Source of the DNA: Metridium senile
Lineage: Eukaryota; Cnidaria; Anthozoa; Actiniaria; Metridiidae
Assembly: GCA_949775045.1 (NCBI GenBank)
Contig: OX459101.1
Location: 9,389,101-9,453,100, forward strand
Direction of reading: 5' to 3'
DNA: 64,000 bases
The notes under the pieces are model-generated. The model saw nothing but the letters and a program-made list of their open reading frames with translations, ran no database searches and was not told where the DNA came from. Made by a program: the position numbers and the translations under genes. Positions 58,471 through 64,000 of this stretch are shown piece after piece (positions within the stretch are counted from its first letter, which is position 1; each line of letters opens with the position of its first letter).

Positions 58471-59247
58471 TCATTCATCATGATAAACAAACCTTGAATA
58501 ACGAGATCTGGTATTATTTGAAATCTTTATTGTGACTTCTGCATCATTATATACATGTACAGTCAAACAACTAGTTTTATCTAATATATCACAATCACTA
58601 AACGATGAAATGACAATAGTTTGAGCATAGCAGTCGAAGAACTTGACTGTTTTGTACCCTAATAAAGTTACTAATATCAAATAGGGTAAACATAAAATAC
58701 TTCCTTGAACTAAAAATAACAAAAGAAGCAAGGTAGTTAGCATTATTATGAAAGAAATGGTCATACTTGTGAAGGCGGCCTTACTTTGATAGTCACATGG
58801 TTGACTGTAAACACAAGTCGCTAATCTTGTATCTTCTTCGCTTTTAAAAATGCTTGCAATCCTCGTTTTCTCGTCAGTCAAGCTTCTATCACATTCTGTA
58901 GTTGAGTCCTTTGTGCTTTTACAGTTTGTATAAGTTAAAATATAAGTCGCTTTTGAATAGATAGGTAGCTTGTTGGATAGATTTAAATGCACGATATGTC
59001 TCTCGAAACGTTTCACGATAAATTCACGGTATCTCTCAAAATGCCCTTTGGAAAAACGCTTGACATCTTTTAGTGTGGCCATACCGCGAATGGTGTGTGG
59101 CTTTGTAAGTGATTTGAGCGTATTTAAAGACGTAGAATCCATAGCTTTCATATCAAAACAAGCCACAAGGTCAACTGTGTAGCTTTGTGAAGCTACTTTG
59201 ACCACGTGACTGAACTTTGACCATACCCGTGTGCGCGTGCGCGGCAA
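58471..59247 (-). CDS. Unassigned 258-residue intronless ORF
   Basis: The longest unexplained frame in the window. I do not recognise it. The first about 165 residues are soluble and charged, with several cysteines (NCKSTKDSTTECDRS, TCVYSQPCDYQ). Two adjacent hydrophobic segments follow (MTISFIIMLTTLLLLLFLVQ and ILCLPYLILVTLLGY), then a 55-residue C-terminus. There is no N-terminal signal peptide. It lies just upstream of gene B on the same strand and is entirely missing at the same place in gene A (about 8585-8870), so it arrived with an insertion after duplication or was lost from A. It could be a retrocopy, an exon of a larger gene, or part of a mobile element; it has no visible poly-A. 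Confidence 0.4.
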   Translation of the reverse strand: MPRTRTRVWSKFSHVVKVASQSYTVDLVACFDMKAMDSTSLNTLKSLTKPHTIRGMATLKDVKRFSKGHFERYREFIVKRFERHIVHLNLSNKLPIYSKATYILTYTNCKSTKDSTTECDRSLTDEKTRIASIFKSEEDTRLATCVYSQPCDYQSKAAFTSMTISFIIMLTTLLLLLFLVQGSILCLPYLILVTLLGYKTVKFFDCYAQTIVISSFSDCDILDKTSCLTVHVYNDAEVTIKISNNTRSRYSRFVYHDE

Positions 59248-59314
59248 ATTGGCGATGAAGACGAAGAAAGCCGAAACCTAAACTCTGGATTCCACAGGAA
59301 TCCCGAGTAATAAT

Positions 59315-59411
59315 GGTAATAGAACTGAGTGGAGTGCAATTTGGTCTGCAATTTGTTAATCACAAGTATGATTTCAGACCAAAATTACACGACACGAAGT
59401 TCTATTATCAC
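59315..59411. repeat. Palindromic element beside the unassigned ORF
   Basis: GGTAATAGAACT...TTTGGTCTG on the left is mirrored by CAGACCAAAA...AGTTCTATTATC on the right. The preceding CACAGGAATCCCGAGTAATA resembles the hairpin at about 24240. Confidence 0.4.
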
Positions 59412-61560
59412 TTAATCATATCCATTTTGTAATCTTTTTGAATAAACACAAACTGGAGTATTTTGTTCAAAAGTCAAACATGCAACATGAACATGCCATC
59501 ATTATGAGTCAAGCGTTTCACAAATTCACACAATTATCAATTAGAGATCATTCGCAAAGCCTCGCTCGTTCGCGATATGATTCGAAAAACTCGTGAATAA
59601 AAACGATATCAAGCTCTTAACATGTAATAATCTCTATTTAATTTATTTCACTGTCCTCGGTTATGATCCTCATCCTCATTCTTTAGAATTTGACTACGGC
59701 CAATGAAATGTTTAGGCATTCTTTACTATCTGTTGAAGTGTTCTTCCAGTGTCACATCTTTTAGTATTATTACACCATTTCACTTCTCTCGGTTTTGACC
59801 TTTTTTCATTATTCATGGAATTACATATTCACTTCCTGATACAATCGTGAAATTGTATTCTTTTGAAATTAAGAAACTCATTCCTCTTTTCCATTTATGA
59901 TTAAAAATAAACAAATAGTTATAGCTAGACAATATTTCTCTGTTCTCGTCTCTCATTTTCAGACTCTATAGGGAGTTATATATTCTTTAGAATATATTTT
60001 TTATAGAATATTCTGGCTACAGTCATTGGATTTCGTTTAAATTGTATGTTGACATCTACATATGTCATATTACTGCGGACTGTAAAAAAATCCTAAAGAA
60101 TCTCCGCTATTACACAGTATAATTATTGCTGAGGTAAACGACGAGAACTGTAAAAACATCTATATATATGTTAAATCGAAACTAAGCTGAATGAGCTCAA
60201 AGTTAAGATGATTGTTGAATGTATTATTGTTCTAGATGTTCTTTCAAAATCAGTTACACAAATGCATCAAAATGCAATATACATTGTCTCGATCTTCAGA
60301 ACTGAAGTCGGTATAATTAGCACTAAAACAAATAGTTTTGTTTCATCAAAGTGCGCTTTTGGATTTCACTATTTAGTCAGGCTACCCGCAGGGGGATATA
60401 CAAGCTTCATATTTCGGTAAAAGTACAATTAATTATATATATAAAACATATCAATAGTAATTTTCAAACGAACCATTTCAACTTCATAACACGTGTTTCT
60501 TGGTTTGCAAGTCAGTGTTTTTAAAACACTGAATAATATTCATTATTCGGTGTAGCAAGTAAAATTGTGTGAATCATTTGTTTTCTTGATTTAAGTTCGT
60601 TAAACTGTTTGAAGTTCATGTTTTTAAAGTCATGCTTGTTCTCAGCAATGATCAGAAGTATACTTTGTATGCACCATTCAATAATATGTATAGATATTAA
60701 ATTATTGTATACTAAAAAAACGTTTCATTGTTTTATATTAAATATAAAATGAAAAAAATATTTAGGTGTTATTTATTCTTATACATTCTCTATTCACTAG
60801 CTACTCTTTGACGTAGCCCGACTTCACTCTCTTGGAGTATATAGTTTGTTATATAAACAAGGTCGTTAATGTTCTCACTTACCTTACACGTCCATAGTAC
60901 TACAATGGAGACTTTCGAGTACCAATAAGGACCACAGAGCCCTTAACTTTCAACAACAATCGATCAATACTTCGGAAGATTTGATTTTAGGACTGTTGAT
61001 TCTGTAGTCTTATTCAAGATTTCTTCGAACTGATACAAACGTCAGAATATGAATAGAATGACTGCAATTGTTTCATGATCAAATTACGTCATTATTTGTC
61101 ATTGTCTTTGACACTACTTTTACTATCAAATCAGGCAATTAGAAGAGTAACAGTAAGGTAAAATTTGTAAACCTATAGATTTTTGTCTGAATTTGATCAT
61201 TAAGTTTCATTATGAAAATGTTCTTAGACGATATATTCCAGTATAGTTTTGGCTTATTGGTTTTTTTTTGTCTCCATACATAATCAGTTATTTTCCTGTT
61301 TAAGCATTGGTTCCAAAAATGGCCACAGCAAACTGTCGTCGCTGTTGCTGCTACCAACACAATAGAAAAACAGTTTAACTTTCGATAAGAAGGATAAGAT
61401 ACTGTCAATTTTGTGAGAAATTAGCTATTATCATTTTAGAATGGATTTTGAATAGCATTGTTGCCAGTGCGTTGCATTGACGAGGAAAATAAGAAAACAA
61501 TTATTTAATCGCTGTCTCAATGTCAGCCGTTTAGCACTCGTCTTAGGTTTCGCGCGGCGA
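59412..61560. other. 5' region of gene B with candidate UTR exon
   Basis: Collinear with 8870-10330 upstream of gene A. A minus-strand donor GTAAGTGAG follows position 60883, matching 9642, and marks a likely non-coding first exon shared by the paralogues. A B-specific insertion of about 450 bp at 60373-60826 has inverted ends AGTCAGGCTAC and GTAGCCCGACT. The duplication ends at a TTAGGTTTCGCGCGG motif at about 61541-61558. Confidence 0.4.
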
Positions 61561-62338
61561 AACCCGCCCTTTTAAATATGGGAACTTGTTTTGGCTACGG
61601 CTTGCGTTCAACTTCTTCACAAGACGGGTTTTTTTTCTCCTGAGACTTTCCTTAATTCGCTTTGTAAATACGCTATTTAATTTAAAAAAATGTCGTTAGG
61701 ACAACTTAGATAGACTGTATTTTCAAAATGGGATAACTTTTGAATCTTCTTCTCCTCGAAATGGCGCTGAAATTATATGAAATCAGACGTAGGAAAGAAA
61801 ATTTTTGGGGAATTATACAGTAAAATATAAATGATATATGTAATATAATAATATAAGAACAAAGAACATTTATACTTCTCTTCGGTTCTTCTTGTCTGTG
61901 ATCGTCGAAACTCATTCAACTGTTGTAGTTGATCTTAAAAGAACTTTCCGTCTTCCGTAAGCTGCAAAATTTCTCTAAAAACTACTTACCTGTAAGTCTT
62001 TATATCAATTTTTATAAAGAAATATCACAATATTATCCAGGAAAATATAATAAAACAATAACACACAAACCAATATTCCACAAATTGGTCCGCTATTTTG
62101 TTTGAAGTGAAAAACCTTTACCTGTCTGCTATTACCTAGCTATTAGCTATTACCCAGTCACTTTTTAGACAGGCGAAACAGTGAAAATCAACAATCATTG
62201 CTTGATATATACAGTTTTTTACCACATTTGATAATTTTCTCGCTTTCTGATTGGTCGAGAGCTGTGGTAAATAAGAGTACATACCACGGTTGATATTCAG
62301 TTGGTCATTTTTTAATGTGTTAAAAAACAATTACAAAT
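61561..62338. other. Intergenic, no gene seen
   Basis: Unique AT-rich sequence right of the duplication end. Short CCCGCCC/GACGGG segments near 61560 and 61625 are partly complementary. Nothing coding is supported. Confidence 0.4.
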
Positions 62339-63189
62339 TCACGTTAGTTTCTTGTGGTATGTCCTTTTATTTACCAAGGTTGGCGTCATCGAATCGTCTA
62401 AATTGTTGTGGATCGCGCGACGAGTAACAGATGTACGTGAAACAATATGGGGACATGTATTACAACGCTTACGAGAACAACGGAAAGTGCCGGGATCTTC
62501 GTCGTTAGGCAAAACGCCCTTGACAAGAAAATTACGAATGTTGCGATCACGCTTGAAGGAGACGAGAGGACGTTCATTGAAAATGTTAGATGTATCAGGG
62601 TCAGAAGTTAGCAAATTAAAATTACGATCAATACGAGGCTTAACATTGTTATTGAGTGGATGGCAAGTTAGAGTGAAAGGAGTACGATTGTTAAGGGCGT
62701 TAGTGGCGCGTACGTTAGGAGTGAGGGCGGTACACGGCTGACATTAGAAACTTTAGTGAGAGCACGAGAAACAACTTCATCAGGATAATTGCGCTGAATA
62801 AAAAAAAAGTACGCATGAGCTCACACTGGTTAGAAAAATCAACATCATCACTACAAAGACGGCGTAAACGAAGAAATTGAGAATAAGGAATAGCGTCAAG
62901 AGTGTGTTTAGGATGAGAAGAAGAATAAAGTAAATAGCTATGAGAGTCGGTGGGCTTGTAATGAACGCTGGTAGCGAGACCATTACTAGAGATGCTAACA
63001 AGAATATCAAGGAACGCGACAGCACCAATACAATCGTCGATGTAACGACCGAAATGTTCAGGCTTAGGACCCGTGTATTAGGCGAAAATAAGTTCTTCAA
63101 TATAACCCACAAAATAAATTGGCGTAGCTTGGTCCCATCTCGGTACCCATGGCAACTCCATTTATTTGCTTGAAATATTGATCACCGAA
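62339..63189 (-). pseudogene. Penelope-like element RT fragment
   Basis: The minus-strand conceptual coding, across several frames, shows RT motifs typical of Penelope-like elements: NGVAMGTEMGPSYANLF near 63150, RYIDD near 63045, then KPTDSHSYL, IPYSQFLRLRRLC and, in the frame at 62614-62342, FRCSRKRCNTCPHI of the linker. Part of the RT between the catalytic Asp pair and LDILVS is deleted, frameshifts are present, and the GIY-YIG endonuclease is missing. It lies where the downstream exons of gene D would be expected. Confidence 0.7.
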
Positions 63190-63224
63190 AGAGAAACAGT
63201 TAAGAGTGCAAATATGACATAGTT

Positions 63225-63545
63225 TGATGTGTAGTGAAGATGATATAAATATCATATTTTCTTCATATTCACTATATGGTAAACATTTAGTGAAAATGAT
63301 ATTTTAAACATACAGAGAATATGAAGTGAATATAAAAATCGACATAGCTTCACGCTTATTGTGAAGATGATGTGAATATCATATTTTCTTCATATTCTCA
63401 GTGTGTAGTGAACATGGGGTGAATGTGGTATACACCATATTCACAACCTATCGAAAATATGTGTTGAAGATGATATTTGCACTACAGTAAATATAATCAA
63501 ATGTGAGTGAATATGGTATACGCTTCAAATTCACAATATGGCGAA
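63225..63545. repeat. Nested GAAGATGAT/ATATTTTCTTCATATTC repeats
   Basis: Blocks such as GAATATCATATTTTCTTCATA and their complements recur several times in both orientations over about 320 bp. AT-rich and non-coding; likely a MITE or local repeat cluster next to the gene D exon. Confidence 0.45.
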
Positions 63546-63572
63546 TCCGATTTTTCGTGCAGCTAATATTGC

Positions 63573-64000
63573 CTGTACTTGAACTGAGAGAAGGCACTGT
63601 TGTTATTCTTAAGGTTGAAGAAGTTGTTTGTGAATGTTTTGTACATTCATTGGATACTACGATAGAAAAGATATCCAAGTTAAGAACATGTATTATTGTT
63701 CTACAAGTGAATGGTTTTAATCCAGGTGAATTGTGATAACTGATCTGGGTGTTTATAGTATAGTCTGAAGACCATTGGCTGCATTGTGCAGTAAACTCGT
63801 TGTCTGTCACCAAAGATAATAAATAATCAATATCAAAGACCCACAGTTCCTTTCGGTCGTGGAATCGCCCTTCGCCATTTAACGTTCTTTCCTTTACTTA
63901 TTTTTTTATTTACTTATTTTTGTTTGTTGTTGAAATAATTGTAAAATTGTTTGATTCGCGAGGAATCCTTTTGATATCAGTATCATCCTATAGTTCAGTG
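63573..64000 (-). pseudogene. Gene D: partial lectin-receptor copy at window edge
   Basis: The exon 63656-63573 encodes VSNECTKHSQTTSSTLRI and is the counterpart of exon 3 of gene B. The sequence up to 64000 matches the gene B intron that leads to the CTLD exon, which must lie just outside the window. The splice donor after the exon is GC instead of GT (AG then GCAATA), and no exon 4 to 8 counterpart is seen to the left, where Penelope-like debris stands instead. This is probably a truncated copy, but the lectin exon itself cannot be judged. Confidence 0.55.

Overview
The window looks like nuclear DNA of a cnidarian, most likely an anthozoan. The reasons are AT-rich sequence, short GT-AG exons in metazoan-style secreted and receptor genes, PAN/Apple-EGF-SRCR and C-type-lectin domains, BEL/Pao, CR1-like and Penelope-like retroelements, and a tRNA-headed SINE that resembles coral and anemone SINEs I remember. 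The species cannot be named from the sequence alone.

Layout. All host genes that I can support lie on the minus strand. They are: gene A (3496-8361), a frameshifted C-type lectin receptor; gene E (28242-33409), a three-exon secreted PAN-EGF-SRCR protein with a 2.3-kb minisatellite in its second intron; gene C (43058-47029), a divergent C-type lectin receptor with 5' end not found; gene B (53491-58267), an intact eight-exon paralogue of gene A; an unassigned intronless ORF (58471-59247); and gene D (63573 onward), of which one exon is inside the window. A decayed lectin-exon remnant sits at about 25630-25760. Genes A and B lie in a segmental duplication: about 1-10330 corresponds to about 47480-61560. 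The two copies differ by many palindromic insertions.

Between the host genes are retroelements. At 13057-23736 a minus-strand CR1-like LINE is split by a minus-strand BEL/Pao element, which is itself split by a plus-strand LINE fragment. At 35677-42545 there is a BEL/Pao element with one uninterrupted 1985-codon ORF and two 393-bp LTRs that look identical by eye. LINE ORF1 debris lies at 24438-25329 and a Penelope-like RT fragment at 62339-63189. There are many foldback or MITE-like elements. Several have TTAA or TA flanks, and two have an unoccupied paralogous site in this same window.

The most interesting host system is the lectin-receptor family. Gene B encodes a signal peptide, one CTLD, a Thr-rich stalk, one transmembrane helix and a cytoplasmic tail with three ITIM-like tyrosine motifs. 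Gene C repeats the same plan and the same intron phases with an unrelated long tail that carries three more ITIM-like motifs. Gene A has a 1-nt homopolymer frameshift in the stalk and would give only a soluble lectin. Together they look like a local, turning-over family of inhibitory-type immune or recognition receptors. That role is inference from architecture, not something the DNA shows.
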